A stretch of DNA of 64,000 bases, from assembly GCF_003985155.1 (NCBI RefSeq), contig NZ_ML133687.1, forward strand, positions 558,001 through 622,000. Reading direction: 5' to 3'. The number at the start of each line of letters is the position of its first letter. The first letter of the stretch is position 1. The translations under genes and the position numbers were made by a program. This DNA is from Rhizobium vallis (GTDB lineage: Bacteria > Pseudomonadota > Alphaproteobacteria > Rhizobiales > Rhizobiaceae). This document shows, piece after piece, positions 56,665-64,000 of this stretch. Below the pieces are notes generated by a model that worked only from the letters and a program-made list of their open reading frames with translations, did not search any database and was not told the DNA's origin.

Positions 56665-57582
56665 TCATTTTGGTGTCGCCCGCCGGTAGGTGGCGGCAAG
56701 CGAAGGCGGCCCGTCGGCGGCAATCTCGCCGCGCTCCAAAAGGTCCTCGATATGGGCGAGCACGGAAAGAGCGGCCGCCCCGTGCAGCTTCGGATCGGTA
56801 TCGCGATAGATCACCTTCACCATGTCGGATATCCGCCCATCGCCCGCCCGCACACGCTCCAGCACCGCCCGCTCGCGCCTGAGGCGATGCGCCTTCAGCG
56901 CTCGCAGGAATCCGGCAGGCTCCGTCACCGGCCCGCCATGGCCGGGCAGCAACAGCCGGTCGTCGCGCGCGATCAGCTTATCGAGCGATTCCATATAATC
57001 CGCCATCGAACCATCCGGCGGCGCGACGATCGAAGTCGACCAGGCCATGACATGATCGCCGGAGAAGAGGATGTCGCGGCCCTCAAGCGCGAAGGCGGCA
57101 TGATTGGCCGTATGCCCCGGCGTCAGCACGCCGGTCAGCGCCCAGCCGTCGCCCGAAATGGTCTCACCGTCGCCGATCGCAATATCGGGCACGAACTCCA
57201 TATCAGAGCTTTCGGAAAAGGGATTGATCTCGCCATCGCGCAACGGCCGCGCCGGCCGGTGCGGCCCTTGGCCCACCGTCACCGCCCGCGTCGCCGCCCG
57301 CAGCCGCCGCGAAAGCGGCGAGTGGTCGCGATGCGTGTGGCTGACGAAGATATGCGTCACCTCGCGCCCGCTAAGGGCGGCCATCAGCGCCGCAAAATGC
57401 GCCTCGTCCTCCGGCCCGGGATCGATGACCGCGACGGAGGAAGAGCCGACGATATAGCTATTGGTGCCGAAAAAGGTGAAAGGCCCCGGATTGTTCGCTG
57501 TAACCCGCTCGACTCCTGAAACAACCGGCACGGCCTGCCCATAGGCCGGCTCGAAAGCGAGGTCGAATGCGGGACTGTCCAT
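56665..57582 (-). CDS. MBL-fold metallohydrolase (LACTB2-like)
   Basis: 305 residues with HTHRDH (His82, His84, Asp86, His87), TPGHTANHAAF and FSGDHVM as further metal ligands, and a C-terminal winged-helix-like part (AALSVLAHIEDLLERGEI). This is the LACTB2/hydroxyacylglutathione-hydrolase-like branch; the substrate is unknown. First gene of the three-gene minus-strand operon. Confidence 0.92.
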   Translation of the reverse strand: MDSPAFDLAFEPAYGQAVPVVSGVERVTANNPGPFTFFGTNSYIVGSSSVAVIDPGPEDEAHFAALMAALSGREVTHIFVSHTHRDHSPLSRRLRAATRAVTVGQGPHRPARPLRDGEINPFSESSDMEFVPDIAIGDGETISGDGWALTGVLTPGHTANHAAFALEGRDILFSGDHVMAWSTSIVAPPDGSMADYMESLDKLIARDDRLLLPGHGGPVTEPAGFLRALKAHRLRRERAVLERVRAGDGRISDMVKVIYRDTDPKLHGAAALSVLAHIEDLLERGEIAADGPPSLAATYRRATPK

Positions 57583-57744
57583 GAAGGAATGATCTCAGGC
57601 CGATGACGTCGCCCATTCCTAGCACGGCATCCGGCACCGCGCAGCGCATAAATCTGCGCCGAGATAAACTTAGTCATTGTGACAGACGGAGAGCTTTGCT
57701 AATCAGGCGTCGATTTGAGCAAGCGGTTTCCGCTCAAGCTCTGG

Positions 57745-57818
57745 TGGGGCGTCGCCAAGCGGTAAGGCAACGGTTTTTGGTACCGTCATCCCTGGTTCGA
57801 ATCCAGGCGCCCCAGCCA
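57745..57818 (+). tRNA. tRNA-Gln (anticodon UUG)
   Basis: Complete cloverleaf: acceptor TGGGGCG/CGCCCCA, anticodon stem ACGGT/ACCGT with loop TTTTGGT (anticodon TTG), T arm CCTGG-TTCGAAT-CCAGG, discriminator G and encoded CCA. Reads CAA codons. Confidence 0.97.
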
Positions 57819-57844
57819 AATTCCAGCAAATACAAGCTTGCGCC

Positions 57845-58624
57845 TTACCGGCCGTCTTCGAACAGGCGAATGCCAGTCAGTTCGGCAAGCCTCCCCACCA
57901 GCGCATCCTGAAATCCACTATCAGCAATCTCCTCCGCCGCCTCCCGCTGCTGGCGATGATACCAATATCCACCGCTCACCTTCGCGGCTCCTTCATCGCT
58001 GGTCGCAAGCCATGTCTGAGTGAGATGCCCCATTTCAAGGTCGTCGGGGGCGCCGGCGCCGCCCATTTTGGTTGGCACCCAGCCGGGGTCCACCGCATTG
58101 CAAAGAATATCCGGCCAATGGCGGGCCACGGCGGCGGCGAGGGTGGCGATGTAGAGCTTGCTTTCCGAGTAGGCCTGGCTTGCGTTCCACGGTCGCTTCT
58201 TCCAGTCGATATCGTCCAGCGCGCTGCTGCCGCTGCGATGCATGCCGCTGCTGAGATAGACCAGGCGATCGGGGCGGGCGATCCAGGCGGTGAGCAGATA
58301 GGGGGCAAGCACATTCACCGCCAGCGTCTTTGCGTGACCATCAGGCGTTTCGCCCCGGCTTCGCTCGAGGTAGATGCCGGCATTGTGGATGACGGCGTCC
58401 ATGCGGCCGATGGCGTTGACCTGCTCGGCAATCGATCGCGTTTCCTTGGCGCTGGCGAGATCGCCGATGACGGTGCCGAGTGCCGTGGACGAAATCTCGG
58501 CGACGGCTGAGGCGCGCTCTCGGGAGCGGGCGTGCAGCACGACGTCGTGGCCCTCTTTCATCAGGGTGCGGGCGGCGGCGAGGCCGAGGCCATCGGTGGA
58601 ACCGGTGATGAAAATACGGCTCAT
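57845..58624 (-). CDS. SDR-family oxidoreductase
   Basis: 259 residues. Cofactor motif TGSTDGLG (7-14), NAG in IHNAGIY, catalytic YSESK with the upstream Ser in YLSSGMH. The Tyr-x3-Lys is therefore intact. NAD(P)-dependent; substrate unknown. AAAGGAA precedes the ATG at 58624. It lies downstream of the tetR gene and may be part of its regulon. Confidence 0.92.
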   Translation of the reverse strand: MSRIFITGSTDGLGLAAARTLMKEGHDVVLHARSRERASAVAEISSTALGTVIGDLASAKETRSIAEQVNAIGRMDAVIHNAGIYLERSRGETPDGHAKTLAVNVLAPYLLTAWIARPDRLVYLSSGMHRSGSSALDDIDWKKRPWNASQAYSESKLYIATLAAAVARHWPDILCNAVDPGWVPTKMGGAGAPDDLEMGHLTQTWLATSDEGAAKVSGGYWYHRQQREAAEEIADSGFQDALVGRLAELTGIRLFEDGR

Positions 58625-58662
58625 GGGGGTTCCTTTAGCGTGGTTGCCACAGAGTGCTCGGC

Positions 58663-58693
58663 CATGGGTCCTCGGGTCAAGCCCGAGGACGAC
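58663..58693. repeat. Dispersed rhizobial hairpin repeat
   Basis: GTCCTCGGG-TCAAG-CCCGAGGAC (58668-58690) is a perfect 9-bp hairpin. Near-identical CCTCGGGTCAAGCCCGAGG units are very common between genes in alphaproteobacterial chromosomes (from memory). It may also terminate tetR. Confidence 0.6.
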
Positions 58694-58749
58694 GGAGGGT
58701 GGGGGGATCTCCGGCGAAAACGCCAGCGCCACTCCGCCCAACGCCATTC

Positions 58750-59364
58750 TCACATACTCTCCCGCCGCCGCTCCGCCCCCGCCGCAATCGTCTGCACCAG
58801 TTCATCCACCTCCCTTGCCAACCTCTCCAGCGGCAACCCCACAAAACGCCCCTCCAAACTAATACTCACCACCCCATGCACCGCGCCGAACAGCGTGCGG
58901 GCGCGGATGGCCCTGTCCTCCGCAGCCATATCCGGCTGCAACTCCGCCAGCGGTTCGGCGATCACGTCCATCAGGAAGAGGTGCTCGTCGAGATGCCATT
59001 GCGGCGTCGGGCTGGTTTCCGGCGGAGCGTGGTCGAAGAGGGCCTTCCAGAGGTTTCGGTGTTCGACGGCGAAGCTTAGGTATCCCTGCGCGAGGTTGCG
59101 CAGCCGGTCGGTTGGCGGTCTGTCTTTGGTTTCGGGCAGCGTCAGCTTTGCTTCCAGTGCCTTCAGCGTTGCCGAATTGACGTGGATGACGAGCTCGGTG
59201 AGGTCTGTGAAAACAGTGTAGAGGCCGCCCAGCGCGCAGCCGGCGTCCTGGGTGATGTCGCGTGCCCTGAGGTTCGCGAGTCCGTCCTTGGCGATCCGCT
59301 CGCGGGCGGCCTCGATCAGCCGGGCCTTCAGGTCTTCGCGTTTTTCTTCTCGTCTGCCGGCCAT
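58750..59364 (-). CDS. TetR-family repressor
   Basis: 204 residues. The N-terminal helix-turn-helix is ARDITQDAGCALGGLYTVFTDLTELV (pattern GVSxGTLYxHF replaced by CALGGLYTVF); the C-terminal domain senses an unknown ligand (FDHAPPETSPTPQWHLDEHL is distinctive). The start at 59364 follows GGAATGG; an ATG 12 codons upstream is also open and would overlap the first operator. It faces the pspA-yiaA genes across three operator copies and likely represses both directions. Confidence 0.9.
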   Translation of the reverse strand: MAGRREEKREDLKARLIEAARERIAKDGLANLRARDITQDAGCALGGLYTVFTDLTELVIHVNSATLKALEAKLTLPETKDRPPTDRLRNLAQGYLSFAVEHRNLWKALFDHAPPETSPTPQWHLDEHLFLMDVIAEPLAELQPDMAAEDRAIRARTLFGAVHGVVSISLEGRFVGLPLERLAREVDELVQTIAAGAERRRESM

Positions 59365-59386
59365 TAACCATTCCACTTCGATTTTA

Positions 59387-59399
59387 TGAACGTCGTTCA
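59387..59399. promoter_or_regulatory. TetR operator copy 1
   Basis: TGAACGTCGTTCA, a 13-bp palindrome. Together with copy 2 it forms a 15-bp perfect inverted repeat (59386-59400 and 59408-59422). Confidence 0.8.
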
Positions 59400-59408
59400 A
59401 AAATATCT

Positions 59409-59421
59409 TGAACGACGTTCA
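59409..59421. promoter_or_regulatory. TetR operator copy 2
   Basis: TGAACGACGTTCA, 22 bp from copy 1 centre to centre, i.e. about two helical turns, on the same DNA face. Confidence 0.8.
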
Positions 59422-59444
59422 TGATTCTGGCATAAGTCATCTCG

Positions 59445-59457
59445 TGAACAATGTTCA
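59445..59457. promoter_or_regulatory. TetR operator copy 3
   Basis: TGAACAATGTTCA, a variant palindrome 36 bp from copy 2 and ending 17 bases before the pspA start, next to its GGAGGAAGGAA ribosome site. Confidence 0.7.
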
Positions 59458-59474
59458 TAAACCGGAGGAAGGAA

Positions 59475-60161
59475 ATGTTCAAACTGATTTCCATTTTGTT
59501 GCGGGGCAGGGCGCATGATGCCGAACAGGCCTTCGCCGACCGAAACGCCGTGCCGCTGCTGGCCCAGCAGATCCGCGATGCCGCCCAGTCGATCCAGTCG
59601 GCCCGCCGCAGCGTGGCGGTCGCCATCGCCCAGAACGAGCAGGAGAAGGTGCAGCACGGGGCGATCATTGCCCGCATCGCCGATCTCGAAGTTCGCGCCA
59701 CCGCAGCCCTTGCCAAGAGCAATGACGGCTTGGCGCGCGAGGCGGCCGAGGCGATCGCCTTTCTCGAAGCCGAGCGCGATGTATCTGAGAAGGCGCAGGC
59801 CCAGTTCACCCAGGCAATCGACAAGCTGAAGGGCATCGTCCGTGCCTCCGAGGCGCGGCTGCAGGAGCTGCAGCGCGGCGAGCGGCTGGCCCGGGCGACG
59901 CAAGAGGCGCAGAAGCTTGATGTCGCCGTCGCCGGTCCGGGCTTTGCCACGCTCGACGATGCCGAGGAGACCCTGGCGCGCCTTCGCCTGCGCCAGAGCC
60001 AGAATGAACTGACGGCCGTGGCCCTCAAGGACATGGAAGGCGCCATCCGCCCGGCCGGCATCATCGAGAAGCTTGCCAATGCCGGCTTCGGCGCGCCGCT
60101 GCGCTCATCCGCTGATGATGTGCTGGCGCGGCTGAAGAGCCGCATCACGCCCGCCGCCTGA
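59475..60161 (+). CDS. PspA/IM30-family protein
   Basis: 228 residues, almost entirely helical coiled coil after a short hydrophobic N-terminus (MFKLISILLRGR), the PspA/Vipp1 pattern that binds stressed membranes and oligomerises into ESCRT-III-like rings. EEKVQHGAIIARIADLE-type heptads are visible (NEQEKVQHGAIIARIADLE). No pspBC or pspF genes are adjacent; instead a TetR regulator and YiaA flank it. The start at 59475 follows GGAGGAAGGAA. Confidence 0.88.
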   Translation: MFKLISILLRGRAHDAEQAFADRNAVPLLAQQIRDAAQSIQSARRSVAVAIAQNEQEKVQHGAIIARIADLEVRATAALAKSNDGLAREAAEAIAFLEAERDVSEKAQAQFTQAIDKLKGIVRASEARLQELQRGERLARATQEAQKLDVAVAGPGFATLDDAEETLARLRLRQSQNELTAVALKDMEGAIRPAGIIEKLANAGFGAPLRSSADDVLARLKSRITPAA

Positions 60162-60210
60162 AATTGCATCCATCGAACCATTCATCCATCAAACCATAGG
60201 GATTAAGACA

Positions 60211-60492
60211 ATGAACGACAGTTTCCAGAAACATTCCGCCAGCTGGGTCAGCTTCTCCTACATCTCCTTCGGCTCGGCCGCCTTCATGCTGGCGCTTGGC
60301 CTCTACATGATGCCGCTCGATCTCTGGGGCAAAGGCTATCTCGCCATGGGCATTCTGATGCTGGTGCAGACCACGGTGAATATCACCAAGACGCTGCGCG
60401 ACAATGCCGAGTCCGAGAAGCTGATCCGCAAGGTCGAGGATGCCCGCACCGAGAAACTCCTGGTCAAGTTCAATCGTAACGATGAAGATTGA
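60211..60492 (+). CDS. YiaA/YiaB two-helix inner-membrane protein
   Basis: 93 residues with two helices (about 14-34 and 42-59) of the YiaAB domain (WVSFSYISFGSAAFMLALGLY pattern) and a charged C-terminal tail. Function unknown; in several rhizobia I recall it following a pspA gene. It lies 49 bases after pspA and likely shares its transcript. Confidence 0.88.
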   Translation: MNDSFQKHSASWVSFSYISFGSAAFMLALGLYMMPLDLWGKGYLAMGILMLVQTTVNITKTLRDNAESEKLIRKVEDARTEKLLVKFNRNDED

Positions 60493-60502
60493 TCTTCCTT
60501 AA

Positions 60503-60553
60503 CCACAGCGCAGAGTTGTTACCGCATTCAACTTTTGCGTAACAACTCTGTGG
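60503..60553 (+). promoter_or_regulatory. Long inverted repeat between yiaA and aas
   Basis: AGAGTTGTTAC (60512-60522) and GTAACAACTCT (60539-60549) pair perfectly around a 16-base loop, extended by CCAC/GTGG (60503-60506 with 60550-60553) across a 5-base bulge. No T-run follows. It ends 32 bases before the acyltransferase start, so an attenuator, operator or RNA-stability role is possible. Confidence 0.6.
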
Positions 60554-60585
60554 CCTTCTCTGCCAGTCGAAAGAGGGACCCTGCC

Positions 60586-63500
60586 GTGCAACACAAACTG
60601 ATGACCTCAAGGAAATTCGCGCCGCTGTTCTGGACCCAGTTCCTGACCGCCTTCAACGACAATTTCCTCAAGAACACCCTGGTGTTCCTCATTCTCTTCA
60701 AGATGTCGGCGAGCGAAGGTGCTGCGCTGGTGACGCTTGCCGGCGTCATCCTCATCGTGCCCTTCCTGCTGCTCTCGGCGCTGGGCGGCGAACTCGCCGA
60801 CAAGCATGACAAGGCTAAGATCGCTGAGCTGCTGAAGCGGTGCGAGATCGCCATCGCCGGGCTTGCCGTCGTCGGCCTGGCCTTCTCCTCGATTTTCGTG
60901 TTGATGGCGGCTCTGTTCGGCTTCGGCACCATCTCGGCGCTGTTCGGGCCGATCAAATACGGCATCCTGCCCGATCATCTCGAACGCCGCGACCTGCCGA
61001 AGGCCAATGCCTGGATCGAGGGCGGCACCTTCATCGCCATCCTCGCCGGCACGATCATCGCAGCCCTTGCCTTTTCCGGCGGCGAAAATGTGCTGATCTT
61101 CGGCTCGATGATGATGGGGCTTTCGGTGCTCTGCTGGCTTTCGGCCCGCATGATCCCGCCGACCGGTTCCAAGGCGCCGGATCTCGAAATCGACCGCAAC
61201 GTGGTCCGCTCCAGCTACACCCTCGTCATGGAAATCCGTGAGGATAAACGGCTGTGGCGTTCGGCGCTGATGAATTGCTGGTTCTGGCTGGTCGGCGCCT
61301 TCGTCCTCTCCATCCTGCCGACCATGGTGACCGAGCTGCTCGGCGGCTCCGAGCTCGTCGTGCCCGCCTATCTCACCGTTTTCGCCATCGCCGTCGCCGT
61401 CGGTTCGGCCATTGCCGCCTGGATGTCATCCGGCCGCATCGTGCTGCTGCCGGCCCCTGTCGGCACGGCGCTGCTCGGCCTTTTCAGCCTCGATCTCGCC
61501 TGGAACCTCTGGGGCCTGGCTTCGACAAGCCATGCGACGACGATCGCCGGTTTCTTTGCCGGTCAGAATACCATCCGCGTCGCCATCGATCTCGCCGGCA
61601 TGGCAATCTCCGGCGCCTTCATCGCCGTGCCGACTTTCGCCGCGCTGCAGACCTGGGCGCATGAGGATCGCCGCGCCCGCGTCATCGGCGCCGCCAATGT
61701 GCTCTCTGCGCTGTTCATCACCGTCGGCCTCGGCCTCGTCGCCGCCATCCAGGCTCTCGGCGCTTCCATTCCGCAGATCCTGATCGGCCTCGGCGTCCTC
61801 AATTTTGCCGTCGCCTGGCTGATGCTGAAGACGCTGCCGACCAATCCCTTCCGCGACTTCATCTCGATCCTGTTCCGCGCCTTCATGCGGCTGGAGGTCG
61901 AGGGGCTGGAGAATATCAAGAAGGCCGGCCGCGCGCCGATCATTGCGCTGAACCATGTCAGCCTTCTCGATGGCGCCTTGGCGCTTGCCATCACCGAGGA
62001 AGAGCCGGTCTTTGCCGTCGATTACAAGATTGCCCAGGCATGGTGGGTGCGCCCCTTCCTGAAAATGTGCAAATTCCTGCCGCTTGATCCGACAAAGCCG
62101 ATGGCGACGCGGTCGCTGATCAAGGTGGTGCAGGATGGCAGCCCGATCGGCATCTTCCCCGAGGGCCGCCTGACGGTCACCGGCACCTTGATGAAGGTCT
62201 ATGATGGCGCCGCCATGGTCGCCGACAAGACCGGCTCGATGGTCGTGCCGGTCAGGATCGACGGGCTGGAGAAGAGCTATCTCTCCTATCTCGACAACGG
62301 CAAGATCCGCCGCCGGCTGTTCCCCAAGGTCAAGGTCACCATTCTCGAGCCGGTGAAGCTGGAAGTGCCGCCGGAGCTGAAAGGCCGCAAACGCCGCACG
62401 GCGGCAGGTGCTGCCCTTTATCAGGTGATGTCGAACCTGCTGTTCCAGACCGCCGATACCTCCTCGACCGTTTTGGACCGCGTCATCCGGGCGGGCCACG
62501 AATTCGGGATGAAGAAGCTCGCCGTCGAAGATCCGGTCACCGGCCGGCTGACCTATGGCAAGCTGCTCACAGGGGCTGCCGTGCTCGGGGCCAAATTCCG
62601 CGCCCGCTTCCAGGAAACCAACCTCGGCGTCATGCTGCCCAATGCCAACGGTGCCGCCGCCACTCTTCTCGGTGTGATGACGGCTGGCAAGGTGCCGGCG
62701 ATGCTGAACTTCACCGCGGGCGCGGCCAATATCCTCTCCGCCTGCAAGGCGGCCGAGGTCAAACATGTGCTGACCTCGCGCGCCTTCGTCACCCAGGCCA
62801 AGCTCGGTGCCGTCATCGAGGAGATGGAAAAGCAGGTGAAGATCGTCTGGCTCGATGATCTCAGGGCCGAAATCTCACTCAAGGACAAGATCCTGGGTTA
62901 TCTGAGAAAGGCGCGACCGCTGGCAAAACGCCAGCCGGACGATCCGGCCGTCATTCTCTTCACGTCGGGCTCCGAAGGCACGCCGAAGGGCGTGGTGCTC
63001 ACCCACCGCAACATCCTGTCTAACGCCGCCCAGGCCGCCGCCCGCATCGATTTCCACAGCGGCGACAAGGTGTTCAACATCCTACCCGTTTTCCATTCTT
63101 TCGGGCTGACGGCCGGCGCGGTGCTGCCGCTGATCTCCGGCGTGCCGGTCTATTTCTATCCTTCGCCGCTGCATTACCGTATCGTGCCGGAGCTGATCTA
63201 TGTCTCCAATGCCACGATCATTTTCGGTACTGACACCTTCCTCAACGGCTACTCGAGAACGGCACATCCCTACGATTTCCGCTCGATCCGCTATATCTTC
63301 TCCGGTGCCGAGCCGGTGAAGGCCGCAACCCGCCAGACCTATATGGAAAAATTCGGCTTGCGCATCTTGGAAGGCTACGGCGTCACCGAGACGGCGCCTG
63401 TGATTTCCATCAACACGCCGATGTACAACAAGTCGGGCACGGTCGGCAAAATCCTGCCGGGCATGGAATGGAAGCTCGAACCGGTGCCCGGCATCGATGA

Positions 63501-63981
63501 GGGCGGCCGGCTGCATGTGCGCGGCGCCAATGTCATGGCCGGCTATCTCCGCGCCGAAAAGCCCGGTGTGCTCGAGCCGCTCGCCGACGGCTGGCACGAC
63601 ACCGGCGACATCGTCACCATCGATGAGGACGGCTTCGTCAAGATCCGCGGCCGCGCCAAACGCTTCGCCAAGATCGGCGGCGAAATGATCTCGCTCGCCG
63701 CCATCGAGACGCTGGCCGCCGAACTCTGGCCGGGGGCGCTGTCGGTCGTCTCCTCGCTGCCCGACGCCAAGAAGGGCGAGCGGCTGGTGCTCTTGACCGA
63801 CGCCCCCACCGCCACCCGCGCCGAGTTCCTCGCCTTCGCCAAATCCAAGGGCGCCATGGACATGATGATCCCGGCCGAGGTCAATATCGGCACGGTGCCG
63901 GTGCTGGGTTCAGGCAAAGTGGATTTCGTTGCGGCGCGCAAGTTGGCGGAAAGCGCGGTGCAGGCGGGGGAGGCGGCGTGA
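60586..63981 (+). CDS. aas: Aas-like MFS-acyltransferase-acyl-ACP synthetase fusion
   Basis: 1131 residues in three parts: MFS/LplT-like transporter (about 1-405), PlsC acyltransferase with NHVSLLD (HX4D, about 453) and FPEGRL (about 523), and an AMP-binding ligase with TSGSEGTPKG (about 793) and YGVTETAP. The fusion suggests import (flipping) of lysophospholipid and reacylation with an activated fatty acid. GTG 60586 has GAGGGA eight bases upstream; ATG 60601 is the alternative. It may be cotranscribed with pspA-yiaA or have its own promoter after the hairpin. Confidence 0.9.
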   Translation: MQHKLMTSRKFAPLFWTQFLTAFNDNFLKNTLVFLILFKMSASEGAALVTLAGVILIVPFLLLSALGGELADKHDKAKIAELLKRCEIAIAGLAVVGLAFSSIFVLMAALFGFGTISALFGPIKYGILPDHLERRDLPKANAWIEGGTFIAILAGTIIAALAFSGGENVLIFGSMMMGLSVLCWLSARMIPPTGSKAPDLEIDRNVVRSSYTLVMEIREDKRLWRSALMNCWFWLVGAFVLSILPTMVTELLGGSELVVPAYLTVFAIAVAVGSAIAAWMSSGRIVLLPAPVGTALLGLFSLDLAWNLWGLASTSHATTIAGFFAGQNTIRVAIDLAGMAISGAFIAVPTFAALQTWAHEDRRARVIGAANVLSALFITVGLGLVAAIQALGASIPQILIGLGVLNFAVAWLMLKTLPTNPFRDFISILFRAFMRLEVEGLENIKKAGRAPIIALNHVSLLDGALALAITEEEPVFAVDYKIAQAWWVRPFLKMCKFLPLDPTKPMATRSLIKVVQDGSPIGIFPEGRLTVTGTLMKVYDGAAMVADKTGSMVVPVRIDGLEKSYLSYLDNGKIRRRLFPKVKVTILEPVKLEVPPELKGRKRRTAAGAALYQVMSNLLFQTADTSSTVLDRVIRAGHEFGMKKLAVEDPVTGRLTYGKLLTGAAVLGAKFRARFQETNLGVMLPNANGAAATLLGVMTAGKVPAMLNFTAGAANILSACKAAEVKHVLTSRAFVTQAKLGAVIEEMEKQVKIVWLDDLRAEISLKDKILGYLRKARPLAKRQPDDPAVILFTSGSEGTPKGVVLTHRNILSNAAQAAARIDFHSGDKVFNILPVFHSFGLTAGAVLPLISGVPVYFYPSPLHYRIVPELIYVSNATIIFGTDTFLNGYSRTAHPYDFRSIRYIFSGAEPVKAATRQTYMEKFGLRILEGYGVTETAPVISINTPMYNKSGTVGKILPGMEWKLEPVPGIDEGGRLHVRGANVMAGYLRAEKPGVLEPLADGWHDTGDIVTIDEDGFVKIRGRAKRFAKIGGEMISLAAIETLAAELWPGALSVVSSLPDAKKGERLVLLTDAPTATRAEFLAFAKSKGAMDMMIPAEVNIGTVPVLGSGKVDFVAARKLAESAVQAGEAA

Positions 63982-64000
63982 GGGACAAGTTCTTCAGACG

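Noticed and set aside
61426..62766. 446-residue minus-strand ORF opposite aas
   Set aside because: Shadow of the acyltransferase/ligase gene; composition dominated by Asp, Gly, Arg and His.

Overview
The window looks like a chromosomal segment of a fast-growing rhizobium of the Rhizobium etli / R. leguminosarum group. The basis is a GC-rich alphaproteobacterial base composition, the cox gene order (coxB-coxA-ctaB-small ORF-ctaG-coxC), a CcrM-type GANTC methyltransferase, the pair smc / pyruvate phosphate dikinase, and protein sequences that read like known Rhizobium orthologues. The species call is recognition from memory, not a database result. Most of the window is ordinary core chromosome. 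The accessory-looking parts are a short stretch near 13.2-14.2 kb, the block at 37.4-43.8 kb, and small orphan genes near 51.6-53.1 kb.

Layout. 1-6.9 kb: aa3-type cytochrome c oxidase genes and assembly factors (coxB 3' end, coxA, ctaB, a 46-residue membrane protein, ctaG, coxC), an antisense chloramphenicol-phosphotransferase-like gene, then a DUF983 gene and surf1. 6.9-9.4 kb: ispH, thrB, rnhA. 9.4-13.1 kb: a zinc-ribbon metallopeptidase, CsbD, YqgE, a DsbD N-domain protein and a 1-Cys peroxiredoxin. 13.2-16.9 kb: an orphan secreted protein and a zinc-type ABC transporter (aztABC-like) led by an unannotated 42-residue ORF and a double palindrome resembling a Zur operator. 17-24.1 kb, minus strand: a c-di-GMP phosphodiesterase with a degenerate GGDEF, a GNAT acetyltransferase, an M16 peptidase and thrC. 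24.4-33.2 kb: a lipoprotein, an MBL hydrolase, a HAD phosphatase, an MFS exporter divergent from a LysR regulator, a chemoreceptor, and an ArsR regulator divergent from NIPSNAP and ABM genes.

33.3-37.3 kb: ccrM, an NTF2-like gene, a HAD gene, mutY and dciA. 37.4-43.8 kb: a block between dciA and dsbA with a TolA/TonB-like secreted protein, a FucU/RbsD mutarotase, a LacI regulator with a near-perfect operator, a three-gene sugar ABC importer, and a parDE toxin-antitoxin pair whose toxin is frameshifted in a G-run. 43.9-51.6 kb: dsbA, smc, a candidate small RNA with a strong terminator, and ppdK. 51.6-54.2 kb: small lipoprotein, Pro-rich, zinc-ribbon and DUF1499 genes. 54.4-57.6 kb, minus strand: a coupled saccharopine-dehydrogenase-like/DUF4166, DCC thioredoxin-like and MBL set. 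57.7 kb: tRNA-Gln(UUG). 57.8-64 kb: an SDR, a TetR regulator facing a PspA-YiaA pair across three copies of one 13-bp palindrome, and a three-domain Aas-like phospholipid acyltransferase.

The least-described items are the triple-operator TetR/PspA/YiaA(/Aas) envelope module, the microprotein coupled to the aztABC genes, the two GANTC sites inside the start of ccrM, the probable sRNA between smc and ppdK, and the dead parE beside an intact parD. No CRISPR array, prophage, transposase or complete insertion sequence was seen.
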